DNA of 64,000 nt from Dyadobacter linearis (GTDB lineage Bacteria > Bacteroidota > Bacteroidia > Cytophagales > Spirosomataceae): contig NZ_CAJRAU010000006.1 in the NCBI RefSeq assembly GCF_907165045.1, positions 248,001 to 312,000 on the forward strand, written 5' to 3'. Below the pieces are notes generated by a model. It was given only the letters and a program-made list of their open reading frames with translations, did not search any database and was not told the DNA's origin. The translations under genes were made by a program, and so were the position numbers. This document shows, one piece after another, positions 9,058 to 18,438 of this stretch; position 1 is the stretch's first letter, and every line of letters starts with the position of its first letter.

Positions 9058-10205
9058 AAACCGATATGAAGACTTACCTCATCCCTGGCATTTGCGTTTG
9101 GCTGCTCACTGCGTGTGGTGGCAAAACAGATAATATCGAAAACGAAAAACATGATTCCGCCGCCTCCGCGCAAGTAGTTTCTTTCAGCTCAAAACAATTG
9201 GAAAACGTAGGAATCGAGGTTGGGCAACCTGAAATGGAAAATATCAGTGGCGTACTGAACCTCCACGGCAAAATCGACGTGCCGCCGCAAAGTACCATCA
9301 GCCTCAGCTTTCCGCTTGGCGGGTATTTGAAGTCCACCCGCATGCTGCCCGGTATGCACGTGCGGAAAGGCCAGGTATTGGCGGAATTGGAAGATATGCA
9401 GTTTATCCAGCTGCAACAGGATTATCTCACCGCGAAAGAAAAGTTTACACTGGCAGAAAGTGAGTTTAACCGTCAGAAAGACCTGAATGCGACAAAAGCG
9501 AGCAGCGACAAGATATTCCAGCAAGCCCGGGCAGAAATGGAAACGCAGCGGATTTTGACGCACGCACTGGCACGAAAACTGGAAGTGATCGGCATTAACC
9601 CCGCCAATCTCAAACCGGATAATATCTCCAAAACGGTTTCTATTATTTCTCCGATCGACGGTTTTGTTTCAAAGGTCAATGTGAATGTGGGTAAATACAC
9701 GGCACCTACTGATATGCTTTTTGAGCTCGTCGACCCGAAAGATATTCACCTTGCATTGAGTGTTTTTGAAAAAGACCTGAGCACACTCTCCGTTGGTCAG
9801 CGTGTGACAGCTTATACAAACGGCGATCCCGAGCGGAAATTTCAAGCAAAAATTATACTCATCAGCCGGAACCTGGACGATGACCGGATGGCGGAGGTGC
9901 ATTGCCATTTTGAAAAATACAATCCGCTGCTTGTGCCGGGAATGTTTGTAAATGGAGAAGTGGCGATCAATGGTACCAAGGCATTAACAGTACCCGAAGA
10001 GGCGATTGTGCGCTGGGAAAATAACTTTTACGTTTTTACGGATAATGGAAGCGGGAAATTTGAAATGGTGGAAGTAAAGCCCGGAACGATCAGCGGCGGC
10101 AAGCAGCAAATTGAAGGAAGCGGGATAAATGGAGATACCCGGCTCGTTGTCAAAAATGCTTATGCTTTGCTCATGAAAATCAAGAATACCGAAGAGGAAG
10201 GATAG
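9054..10205 (+). CDS. czcB: RND efflux periplasmic adaptor lipoprotein (CzcB/CusB type, copy 1)
   Basis: About 383 residues. An N-terminal lipoprotein signal ends in the lipobox LLTAC, so the adaptor is tethered to a membrane in the periplasm. Then come the barrel-sandwich hybrid (GGYLKSTRMLPGMHVRKGQVLAE), a coiled-coil hairpin (about 125-190, rich in Gln, Glu and Lys), the second half of the lipoyl-like domain (SPIDGFVSKVNVNVGKY) and the beta-barrel/membrane-proximal domains. It bridges the CzcA pump and the TolC-like channel encoded by the gene before it. The GTG start gives a GTGA overlap with the czcA stop and so translational coupling; an ATG at 9066 is also possible. It ends 4 bases before the convergent hybrid kinase gene. 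Confidence 0.87.
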   Translation: MKTDMKTYLIPGICVWLLTACGGKTDNIENEKHDSAASAQVVSFSSKQLENVGIEVGQPEMENISGVLNLHGKIDVPPQSTISLSFPLGGYLKSTRMLPGMHVRKGQVLAELEDMQFIQLQQDYLTAKEKFTLAESEFNRQKDLNATKASSDKIFQQARAEMETQRILTHALARKLEVIGINPANLKPDNISKTVSIISPIDGFVSKVNVNVGKYTAPTDMLFELVDPKDIHLALSVFEKDLSTLSVGQRVTAYTNGDPERKFQAKIILISRNLDDDRMAEVHCHFEKYNPLLVPGMFVNGEVAINGTKALTVPEEAIVRWENNFYVFTDNGSGKFEMVEVKPGTISGGKQQIEGSGINGDTRLVVKNAYALLMKIKNTEEEG

Positions 10206-10209
10206 CGTT

Positions 10210-13200
10210 TCAAACAACCGGTAGCCAGATATGAAATGTCGCTCCTTCGCCCGGGCGGGATTCGGCTGACACATATCCGTCGTGCTGCTCCACGATCTTT
10301 TTCACAATACTTAACCCAATACCGGTACCTGAATATTCGTGTTTCCCGTGCAGCCTTTGGAATAGACTGAATATCTTCTCATTAAACTCCGGCTCGAAAC
10401 CGATTCCGTTATCCGAAAACGTAAGGTGAACAAAAGTGCGTCCGTCAACCGGCAAGTGCGGGTCTTTGGTCTCGTAAGACGCGACCAGCTGTGAGGTGAT
10501 CGTGATCCGCGGATTGGTCTGTGAGAATTTCAGGGCATTACTAAATAAGTTTGAGAACAACTGGTTGATCTGGAATTTGTTGGCGCGTATCTGAGGCAGA
10601 TCGCCGCAAATCACTTCCGCTCCTTTTTCCTCGATCAGCAACTCAAAATCTATTTGAATATCCCTGACGATCTTATTCAGGTCCACCATTGAAAAACCTT
10701 CCCCGGATTGCGCCAACCGACTGTAAGTCAGCACCGACTGGATCAGCTCGCTCATGCGCTGGGCCGAGGAATTGATCTTTTGAAAGTATTTCTCGACTGC
10801 TTCCCGGTTGTCCTTATTTTTGTCGATAAGATGAATAAAAGTCTGGATCTTCCGCAGCGGCTCCTGCAAATCGTGGCTGGCCACGTAATTGAACGATTCC
10901 AGTTCCTTGTTCGCCTTGGTGAGTTCTTCCGTTCGCTTCCGCACTTCGTTTTCCAGTTCCTCTGTAAACTGACGCCGTGTTTTAGCAATTTTAAGCTGCG
11001 ATTTTATTCTTGCCAATAATTCATTGGAAGAGAACGGTTTGACCAGATAATCGTCAGCGCCGATTTCATAACCTTCGATTTTCGACTCTTCACCTGCACG
11101 GGCTGTGATCAGAATGATCGGTATCTGCGCACTTTCGGGTGTGTTTTTAACATGTCTGAGCAGCTCGATACCGTCCATTTCGGGCATCATAATATCACTC
11201 AAAATAAGGGAAGGCCGGTGTTTCTGGATCATTTCCAGTGCATCGATCCCGTTTACCGCGCCGATCGTTTTGTACCACGGGCCAACCAGTGACTGAATGT
11301 GCTCGCGCATATCCGTATTATCATCTACGACCAGAATCGTCTCATATTCAGTCCTGTCGGGCGCCGATGCAAGCGGGGCAGCGTTCGCCAGCGGAGTTTC
11401 CGAGGGCAGTAAGGTAGCCGCTTCTTCGACAAAAAAACTGGAAGTTATCTCTTCGAAAGCAGGTGCTGCCGCAAATACTTGGGCGGGATCAAGATGCGCA
11501 CTGCCTGTGGGGATCGTCACCGTAAACCTGCTACCCTTCCCTATTTCACTTTGAACGTTTATATTGCCGCGATGTAGCTGCACCAGCTCTTTTACCAGCG
11601 ATAACCCGATCCCGGTGCCTTCATAAGTCCGGCCGGTCGTGTTCTGGACCCTGTGAAAACGCTCGAACATATGCGGAAGCTCATGTTCCGGAATGCCCAA
11701 ACCGCTATCTTCCACGACCAGCTGTACCTCGTTCCCTATCTGCTCTACCGACAGTTCAATACCTCCTTCAAGGGTATATTTGAATGCGTTGGACAGTAAG
11801 TTGAAAACGATCTTTTCCCACATTTGCTTGTCGACATACACGGGCTGGCTGATCGGCTGCACGTTCACATGCAGGTACAAATCGGCTTTTTCAATGACTG
11901 AGCGGAAGTTACCAGCCAGGTTTTGAGTGTACGTGGCAATATCGGTCAGCACGTAAGTGGCCATATTCCTGCCGCTCTCGATCCTGCTGAAATCAAGCAA
12001 AGTATTAACCAGTTTCAATAGCCGGATCGCATTGCGGTGCGTTACTTCCAGATTATGCTTTTCGTCAGTACTTAACCCGATCAGCGGCTTGCTCAACAGT
12101 TCTTCCAGCGGACTCAGCATAAGCATCAGCGGCGTCCGGAATTCGTGGCTTATATTGGTAAAAAACAGCGTTTTTGCTTTGTCAAGTTCTTCCAGCGCTT
12201 TTGCACGCTTGCGTTCCTCCTCATAGGCCAGCGCATTATTTACGCCGAGCGAAATCTGGTCTGCTACGAGCTGGATGAAATTGCGGTATGCATCATCAAA
12301 ATTCCTGTAAGGGTTTAAACCGATCGTCAGGATCGCGAGCGGAAATTTCCGGTTGGCAGATTTGATCGGAACATCCACAAAATGACGCGGTACTACATCC
12401 CAGTGCCCTTTTGGCAAAGAATGCCACCTGTTTGGGTCAATCGACTCTACGATTTTATTCCCAAAAACGGCTTCCGAAACAGTAATGGCTTCCTCACGGG
12501 GGTTATCAAGGTCAACAGGCGCGTTAATGGTAAGATTTTCAGGACCAATACCTGACATCGCGGTGATCTCGGCGGTATTCGATTCGCTGTTTACCTGATA
12601 AATGACCGTAAAAGGAAAATCCCTGTTATTACTGCCCAGCGCTTTGACCGCCTGTGCATACACGTCCTGTTCCGTTTTCCGCTGTGCCAGACTATCCAGC
12701 TGCTGCATCGTACGCAGCGACCTTTCATTGATGATCCGGTCGGTATCGGCTGTGTTATAGCATATTATCCCGGCCGGGCGACCGTCTTCGCCGAGTACGG
12801 GCGTGTAGGAAAATGTGTAATAGGTTTCCTCGGGAAAGCCGCTGCGCTCCATAATCAGCAGCTGCGATTCCACGTAAGTACCTTCGTCTCTGGTCATTGC
12901 GAGCGAAAGCATGGGTTCAATATCCCGCCAGATATCCTTCCATACCACAGAAGCAGGCTGTCCCAATGCGCCGGGATGTTTCCCCCGCACAATATCCACA
13001 TAAGCGTCATTGTATAACTTGATCAGGTGCTCGCCCCACCCGATCCAGATCGGCTGCTTGGAGCTGAGCATGATCCGAATACACGTTTTCAGGCTCTGCT
13101 GCCATTGTTCCGGCGGACCGAGCGGAGATTTATCCCATGGAAAGCGGCGTATGCGTTCGCCCATTTCGCCGCCGCCAACGAGAAATTCAAGTGATGTTAC

Positions 13201-13215
13201 CGCGACCTGATCCAT
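10210..13215 (-). CDS. Hybrid sensor kinase with PAS-GAF input and kinase-receiver-kinase core
   Basis: 1001 residues and no transmembrane segment, so it is a cytoplasmic sensor. Order: PAS-like domain (about 20-140, with PIWIGWGEHLIKLYNDAY), GAF-like region (about 150-335), HisKA with H357 in SHEFRTPL and a HATPase_c domain (NAFKY, DSGLGIP), receiver domain with D674 in LILSDIMMPEMDG, then a second HisKA with H781 in SHDLQEPLRK and a second HATPase_c (FSNALKF, DNGIGF). Two complete kinase modules around one receiver allow internal phosphorelay. The start overlaps the stop of the response regulator upstream by one base (TAATG), so the pair is coupled. It is convergent with the efflux operon, which it may or may not regulate. 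Confidence 0.88.
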   Translation of the reverse strand: MDQVAVTSLEFLVGGGEMGERIRRFPWDKSPLGPPEQWQQSLKTCIRIMLSSKQPIWIGWGEHLIKLYNDAYVDIVRGKHPGALGQPASVVWKDIWRDIEPMLSLAMTRDEGTYVESQLLIMERSGFPEETYYTFSYTPVLGEDGRPAGIICYNTADTDRIINERSLRTMQQLDSLAQRKTEQDVYAQAVKALGSNNRDFPFTVIYQVNSESNTAEITAMSGIGPENLTINAPVDLDNPREEAITVSEAVFGNKIVESIDPNRWHSLPKGHWDVVPRHFVDVPIKSANRKFPLAILTIGLNPYRNFDDAYRNFIQLVADQISLGVNNALAYEEERKRAKALEELDKAKTLFFTNISHEFRTPLMLMLSPLEELLSKPLIGLSTDEKHNLEVTHRNAIRLLKLVNTLLDFSRIESGRNMATYVLTDIATYTQNLAGNFRSVIEKADLYLHVNVQPISQPVYVDKQMWEKIVFNLLSNAFKYTLEGGIELSVEQIGNEVQLVVEDSGLGIPEHELPHMFERFHRVQNTTGRTYEGTGIGLSLVKELVQLHRGNINVQSEIGKGSRFTVTIPTGSAHLDPAQVFAAAPAFEEITSSFFVEEAATLLPSETPLANAAPLASAPDRTEYETILVVDDNTDMREHIQSLVGPWYKTIGAVNGIDALEMIQKHRPSLILSDIMMPEMDGIELLRHVKNTPESAQIPIILITARAGEESKIEGYEIGADDYLVKPFSSNELLARIKSQLKIAKTRRQFTEELENEVRKRTEELTKANKELESFNYVASHDLQEPLRKIQTFIHLIDKNKDNREAVEKYFQKINSSAQRMSELIQSVLTYSRLAQSGEGFSMVDLNKIVRDIQIDFELLIEEKGAEVICGDLPQIRANKFQINQLFSNLFSNALKFSQTNPRITITSQLVASYETKDPHLPVDGRTFVHLTFSDNGIGFEPEFNEKIFSLFQRLHGKHEYSGTGIGLSIVKKIVEQHDGYVSAESRPGEGATFHIWLPVV

Positions 13216-13616
13216 TAAGAGCGTGAGGTAATGTTGTGGATAATTTTTTGAAACTCCCGCTTTACCTCATCCGTGTCTGCATATTTTTTCACAAAACCGG
13301 TTGCCCCGAGATCCGTGCATTGACTAACGATCTCCTTCTCATCCGAGGTGGAGTACATAAAAACCGGTACTTCTGCCAGGCGGGGCATTTTTTTGAACTC
13401 CACCAGGAATTCGATACCGTTCATCCGCGGCATATTGATATCGGCGAAAATGACGTCGGGGAAAAACGTTTCGTCCTGTAACCGGTGCAGCGCCTGCATT
13501 CCATCGCTGGCGAAGGTGCATTCAGCATGCTCGAAAGAATCTTCCATAATAGTAGCCAGTATTTCCTGATCGTCTATGTCGTCGTCGATTAAGAAGATGC
13601 TGATACGAGGGCGCAT
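13215..13616 (-). CDS. Single-domain response regulator (Rcp1/CheY-like)
   Basis: 133 residues forming one receiver domain: acidic pocket DDD at 11-13, phospho-acceptor D59 in VIFADINMPRMNG, switch Ser in YSTSDE and the conserved Lys in GFVKKYAD. No output domain is present. Single-domain regulators of this Rcp1-like group commonly partner with the phytochrome- or PAS-GAF-type kinases found next to them. Here the hybrid kinase starts within the stop codon of this gene, so it is the obvious phosphate donor. It is the first gene of the leftward pair; the 148 bases upstream show no clear promoter motif. Confidence 0.87.
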   Translation of the reverse strand: MRPRISIFLIDDDIDDQEILATIMEDSFEHAECTFASDGMQALHRLQDETFFPDVIFADINMPRMNGIEFLVEFKKMPRLAEVPVFMYSTSDEKEIVSQCTDLGATGFVKKYADTDEVKREFQKIIHNITSRS

Positions 13617-13764
13617 GCTGATCCGGTTTTAGTTTAGTTGTAGCTGATCAATATAAAAATCCATTCCAAGACCCGTTTTTCTGAAAACTACTACACGGGA
13701 ATGTTGTGGTTTATGGATTAATGATAAGGATTTACGACGAAAATACAAGCAGCCCTGGCCGCAG

Positions 13765-14610
13765 CTAGCGCGACAGTTTTGAGAGGTATTCGAGCGCCTG
13801 CTTCACATCGGGCATATTGTTGTTCCAGTTGCCTTCCCGCTCTATATAGGCCATTCCATTGAAGTTCTGGCGTTTAAGCTCCTTTACTATCGCCGGATAG
13901 TCGAGTACGCCGGTACCTGCCACTACGTCGTTTGCTTTCAGGTTATTAGCCCCGTCGAGGTCTTTTACGTGCACACAAATGATCCGGCCTTCCAGGGTTT
14001 TCAAACATTTTACCGGGTCAAGTCCGCTCCTGACCCAGTGTCCGAGGTCGGCGCAGGCCCAGATGTTCGGGCGGCCTTTCATCGCGGCAACCACCGAATC
14101 AGGGTGCCAGTAATAGCTCGATCCTTTGGCGTGTTCGTGGATCGCAATTCTCATTTTGTAGGCACCGGCCAGGCTGTCGAGCAAATTCCAGTCCTTCTTT
14201 TCCGGCTCGCACGTCAGGAACTCGATACCCATTTTCTTGGAAAAAGTGAAATAGGTATTCCATTCCTCCAAATTCTTCCCGTTACCCGAATACAACGATT
14301 TCATTTGAATGCCCTTTTTATCAAGCATTGATTTCATCTTCGAGATCTCCTCGTCGTTCAGGTTTGGAATAGCGTGACCGTTGAAATCCTTTCCCAGATT
14401 ATGGAAGAAAAAACCTTCAACGAACTTAGCCCCGGCACTATCCGCTTTCTCGATCGTCTCAGCAAAAGAGAATTTATTAAAGGAATAGAGCGCCACGCCG
14501 GTTTTCCAGTTCAATGCTTTTTTGGACAAATCGTTTTTAACAAAACTGATCTGAACCAATGCGGCCACGGCGATTAACGCCAGTAAAGCCAGGTTTTTAG
14601 TGTTTTTCAT
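13765..14610 (-). CDS. Exported sugar phosphate isomerase/epimerase-like TIM-barrel protein
   Basis: 281 residues of the xylose-isomerase-like TIM-barrel superfamily. An N-terminal hydrophobic stretch (ALLALIAVAALVQISFV) acts as a signal peptide or anchor. Motifs expected for metal and substrate binding are visible: EGFFF, LTCEPE, IHEHAKG, ADLGHW, CVHVKDLDG and YIEREG, with the His/Glu/Asp ligands in the usual order. Proteins of this group in Bacteroidota are mostly annotated from the fold alone, so the sugar substrate is open. The gene starts 9 bases after the stop of the PaoC fusion gene, which makes it the last gene of the molybdoenzyme operon. Confidence 0.8.
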   Translation of the reverse strand: MKNTKNLALLALIAVAALVQISFVKNDLSKKALNWKTGVALYSFNKFSFAETIEKADSAGAKFVEGFFFHNLGKDFNGHAIPNLNDEEISKMKSMLDKKGIQMKSLYSGNGKNLEEWNTYFTFSKKMGIEFLTCEPEKKDWNLLDSLAGAYKMRIAIHEHAKGSSYYWHPDSVVAAMKGRPNIWACADLGHWVRSGLDPVKCLKTLEGRIICVHVKDLDGANNLKANDVVAGTGVLDYPAIVKELKRQNFNGMAYIEREGNWNNNMPDVKQALEYLSKLSR

Positions 14611-14619
14611 AGAAACTAT

Positions 14620-17600
14620 TTATTGTTTTTTAAACCAAAGATTCTTGACCCTTCCGCCCGAAAATGTAAGCCCCGTCACTTTTTGCGCGCTATCCCTCAC
14701 AAAACTCACACTGCCGATCCTGCTGCTGAACTGTCCGCTTCCGGTCAGGTCCGGGATCAACTCAAAATCGCCGTTTCTCATGTGGTGCATCCGCAGCGTA
14801 TCGGCTTTCATATCCACTTTATATTCTGTCAAAAGTTCAGGGCTGTAATAGCTACCTGCGAGCGACGAGAACGTTTTTCGGTCGGGCAGCTGCACATAGA
14901 TCCGGTTGGCCTTAATATCCTTATATTTAAGCATATTGATGTTGCCAAGACTGTTTTTCACAAAAGTCATCGGCGCACTATATGCATCGATCCAGATCAG
15001 AGAATCAGATTTCGGCTCGACTGGAAACTTAGGCTCGCCTGTGGCTTGCACCATCAGCTTTCCATTTTCGAGTGTAAATGTCACCGCCCAGCCCGGCCCC
15101 AGTTCATAGGTACCCGTATATTTTCGGGCTAATGCGGTATCCAGTTTCACAACCGGCATATTCCGTACATCTGGCTCATTCCCAACCTTTTCTTCCACTT
15201 TTTTACCCGGCTGCAAATACAGCGCCGCCACCTCCGAAGCGAACCTGCCGATACTGAAATCGTCCGAATTGCTGAGCAGGATCACAGACAATTGCTTTTC
15301 GGGATAATTCATGATAATAGTCCGGTATCCCTGCCAGCCGCCCGTGTGCGAAATGGTTTTCAGGCCGCCTTCCACATCCCGCGCCAGCCCAAACGCATAT
15401 TCCACTTTATCCCCATTGTTCAGCGCCCCGTCTTTGAGCATGTTGGTGTATACCGGGTTTCCGTCTGCAATTTCTTTGTTAAAATGGATCACCCATTTGC
15501 TCAGATCTTCCACCGAAGTAAAAAGTGAGCTGGAACCGTAGGCGGTCAGCGAGCCCGTAACTTTCACGAAACGATCCCCCTTTTTCGAGTAAGAATAGGC
15601 AACGTTTTTTATGGGCCGCGTATAATCGTCCTGCGACCACGTGTTTTTCATATTCAGCGGCCGGAAAATATGTTCCTCTGTCCATTTGGTGAAAGACTGG
15701 CCACTTACTTTTTCAACGATCGCCGCAAGCAGATTGTAGCCTGTATTGCAATAGGAGAACTTTTCACCTGGCTCGAAATCGAGGTCGCGCTGGTTTCTAA
15801 TCATGCGCATAATGTCTTCAAATGAAATCACCTCGTCCCAGCGCCAGCCTGCAATGCGGAGTGCTTCTGGCCAGTCGCGAAGTCCGCTCGTGTGGTGTAC
15901 CAGGTGCCCGATTGTGATCGTTTTCTTAAATTTCGGAACCTCGGGAAGGTATTTACGGATATCATCGTCGAGTGATATCTTGCCTTCCTGGACCAATGTA
16001 GAAATGGCCAGTCCCGCGAATTGCTTGGAAACGGACGCAATATCAAAAACCGTTGCGCGCGTGATCGGTATGCCATATTCCAGGTTCGCAGTCCCGTATC
16101 CTTTGGTAAAAACCACTTTCCCACGCTCCACAACTGCAACCGCGCAGCCCGGGCTTTCGGCACTATTGTATTGTTTGAATATCTTGTCAATATCCATTTC
16201 CGCCGCATTTTTTTTCTGCGAACAGCCCGATAGACACACGATCAGCATCAGAAATGCGATCAGCTTGTCAACCGTGATCGGCAGTTCCCTTACCCGCTTA
16301 CCCGTGGCATGAAAAACAGCATTGGCGACCGCTGCTGCCACACCTACGATCGCGATCTCACCCAGCCCTTTGGACCCGATCGGGTTTACGCGCATATCTG
16401 GTTCGTCGATAAACATTACCTCCATTTGCGGAATATCGCTGTGAACAGGAATGTGGTAGCTGGCAAAATCGCTGGTAACGTACCTTCCAAAACGGTGGTC
16501 CATTACGGAAGCTTCCATGAGCGCCATGCCGATGCCGCCCACCAAACCGCCAATGGACTGGCTGCGGGCAGTTTTGTGGTTGATGATCTTGCCTACGTCG
16601 GCGCAGGTCACTGCTTTTGTAACTTTCACTTCCATGGTGAGCGGATTTACGTTAACCTCTATAAAATGACAGCCAAACGAATACATCGAGTACTGATCGC
16701 GCTCCGGCCCCGATTTCGATTCTTCCTGCGCTTCCAGCTCGGTGAGTTTGTGGAATTTCAATATATCCTGATAGGATGCGCTATTGCCGCCGGGCATTTC
16801 AGCAGCGAGTTTTGCCAGTTTGTTTTTTAAAGATTCACAAGCCGCATGCACAGCCGAACCTACACTCGGGATCGTGGAAGAACCATTTTGTCCCGGCGCG
16901 TCTGGCAGCGACGAGTCGCCGAGGTCGAAGCGGATATTGCGGGGGCTGATATTCATCACTTCCGAAGCAATACGAGTCATAGCAGTGCCGGTACCAGGAC
17001 CAATATCCATCGTCGCACTTTGCACGACCAGCGTACCATTCGCCATTATAACTGCCCTGGCAAGAGACGGATGCCGGTGAAAACCGTACAAGCTAGATGC
17101 CATTCCATAACCCACCAGCAACCCTTTATTTTTCATCGAACCCGGTTCAGGCTGCCTGTTTTTCCAGCCAAAAGCCGCTGCTCCTTTTTCGTAACATTGC
17201 CGCAGGGACTTGGCGGAAAAAGGCAGGTTCCTTTCAGGGTCCGTTTCGGCATAATTGCGCAAACGGAGTTCTAGCGGATCAACTTTCAAAGCATAACTGA
17301 GCTCGTCGAGCGCCGATTCCAGCGCAAACATGCCGGTTGCGTCGCCGGGGCCGCGCATCCACGTCGGAGTGTTCACGTCTAGGTTGAGAAGCCGGTATTT
17401 GGTCACCACATTTGGACAGGCGTAAAGCGACCTTCCGGCAAGGATTGTTCGTTCCAAATGCTCCTCGTACTGCGAAGTCTGCCCGGTACCTTCGTGCACG
17501 ATCGCGGTCAGTTTACCCTCCCTATTCGCTCCGATCGCCACTTTTTGCACCGTATAAGGCCGGTAACCCACCGAAGTGAACATTTGCTCACGACCCAGAA

Positions 17601-18438
17601 CAAGCTTGACCGGCCGTTTTAAATGCTTCGCGGCGAGTACCGCAGCGATCGTATGCGGCCACACGCGGATCCCCGACCCGAAAGCGCCGCCGATAAAAGG
17701 CGAGATCACTTTGACATTGGGCCGCGGCAGTTTAAAAGTCTGCGCCAGACTACCCTGGGCAGACTTTACGCCCTGATTTTTATCATAAACCGTCAGCCTA
17801 TCCTCCGCTTCCCAAACCGCGATGACCGCGTGCGGTTCGAGCGGCTGGTGGTGCTGCGTGGGAATGGTGTACGTATTTTCAATTTTTACTTCCGCCCGGT
17901 CGATCGCGCCGGTATCTCCCCTTTCGTAATCTTTGAATGGAGAATTTTGGCTGCGCTGCACACTTTGCGGCACCACCGCACTCACTGCATTCGCCTCGAA
18001 ATCAGTACTATGCAATTCTTTTTGATAAGATATTTCCATCAGCGACGCCGCGTGCTTCGCCTGTTCCAGCGTTTCCGCCACAACCATTGCTACTGGCTGT
18101 CGGTCGAAATAAATGTAGTGATCGTAAAAAAGGCGGAATGCAGTGCCAATCGGCGCGCGCCCGGCAGGCTGCTTTTTTTCGGGGTAACCGGGTATCAATG
18201 GGGAATTCAAATGGCTGATCACCGCGAGTACACCCTTTGCGGTTTCGGCTTGCTGCGTGGCAATTCCGGTTATAGTGCCTTTTGCTATTGTGCTGGTGAC
18301 CAATACTGCGTGGGCGAGGTTACTTATCTGATATTCTGCCGAATACGTTGCAACACCTGCCACCTTAACTGCCCCGTCAACCCTGTCCAGCGATTCTTTT
18401 TCTTCCACAGTTACTTTTTCCATCATACCATTATTCAA
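14620..18438 (-). CDS. paoC: Molybdopterin-binding aldehyde oxidoreductase subunit (PaoC-like) fused to a class C beta-lactamase-fold serine hydrolase
   Basis: 1272 residues in one uninterrupted frame. Residues 1 to about 726 are a xanthine dehydrogenase-family large subunit with the cofactor loop IGGAFGSG and catalytic E694 in GLGEIAIVG; it ends in VRELPITVDKL as stand-alone homologues do. Immediately after comes a typical lipoprotein signal (IAFLMLIVCLSGC, lipobox Cys 739), then a serine hydrolase of the class C beta-lactamase/DD-peptidase group with S802-V-S-K805 and a YCN motif, followed by a C-terminal beta-rich domain. The two halves are normally separate genes. No good start for the hydrolase alone is visible (the ATG at 16248 would leave a signal without positive charge). 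The start overlaps the FAD-subunit gene by 8 bases. Either a real fusion by deletion or a lost stop; see findings. Confidence 0.85.
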   Translation of the reverse strand: MNNGMMEKVTVEEKESLDRVDGAVKVAGVATYSAEYQISNLAHAVLVTSTIAKGTITGIATQQAETAKGVLAVISHLNSPLIPGYPEKKQPAGRAPIGTAFRLFYDHYIYFDRQPVAMVVAETLEQAKHAASLMEISYQKELHSTDFEANAVSAVVPQSVQRSQNSPFKDYERGDTGAIDRAEVKIENTYTIPTQHHQPLEPHAVIAVWEAEDRLTVYDKNQGVKSAQGSLAQTFKLPRPNVKVISPFIGGAFGSGIRVWPHTIAAVLAAKHLKRPVKLVLGREQMFTSVGYRPYTVQKVAIGANREGKLTAIVHEGTGQTSQYEEHLERTILAGRSLYACPNVVTKYRLLNLDVNTPTWMRGPGDATGMFALESALDELSYALKVDPLELRLRNYAETDPERNLPFSAKSLRQCYEKGAAAFGWKNRQPEPGSMKNKGLLVGYGMASSLYGFHRHPSLARAVIMANGTLVVQSATMDIGPGTGTAMTRIASEVMNISPRNIRFDLGDSSLPDAPGQNGSSTIPSVGSAVHAACESLKNKLAKLAAEMPGGNSASYQDILKFHKLTELEAQEESKSGPERDQYSMYSFGCHFIEVNVNPLTMEVKVTKAVTCADVGKIINHKTARSQSIGGLVGGIGMALMEASVMDHRFGRYVTSDFASYHIPVHSDIPQMEVMFIDEPDMRVNPIGSKGLGEIAIVGVAAAVANAVFHATGKRVRELPITVDKLIAFLMLIVCLSGCSQKKNAAEMDIDKIFKQYNSAESPGCAVAVVERGKVVFTKGYGTANLEYGIPITRATVFDIASVSKQFAGLAISTLVQEGKISLDDDIRKYLPEVPKFKKTITIGHLVHHTSGLRDWPEALRIAGWRWDEVISFEDIMRMIRNQRDLDFEPGEKFSYCNTGYNLLAAIVEKVSGQSFTKWTEEHIFRPLNMKNTWSQDDYTRPIKNVAYSYSKKGDRFVKVTGSLTAYGSSSLFTSVEDLSKWVIHFNKEIADGNPVYTNMLKDGALNNGDKVEYAFGLARDVEGGLKTISHTGGWQGYRTIIMNYPEKQLSVILLSNSDDFSIGRFASEVAALYLQPGKKVEEKVGNEPDVRNMPVVKLDTALARKYTGTYELGPGWAVTFTLENGKLMVQATGEPKFPVEPKSDSLIWIDAYSAPMTFVKNSLGNINMLKYKDIKANRIYVQLPDRKTFSSLAGSYYSPELLTEYKVDMKADTLRMHHMRNGDFELIPDLTGSGQFSSRIGSVSFVRDSAQKVTGLTFSGGRVKNLWFKKQ

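Noticed and set aside
16248..16250. Independent start of the serine hydrolase at the internal ATG (codon 731)
   Set aside because: It would leave a signal of only eight residues before the lipobox Cys, with no positive charge; possible but poorer than the fused reading.
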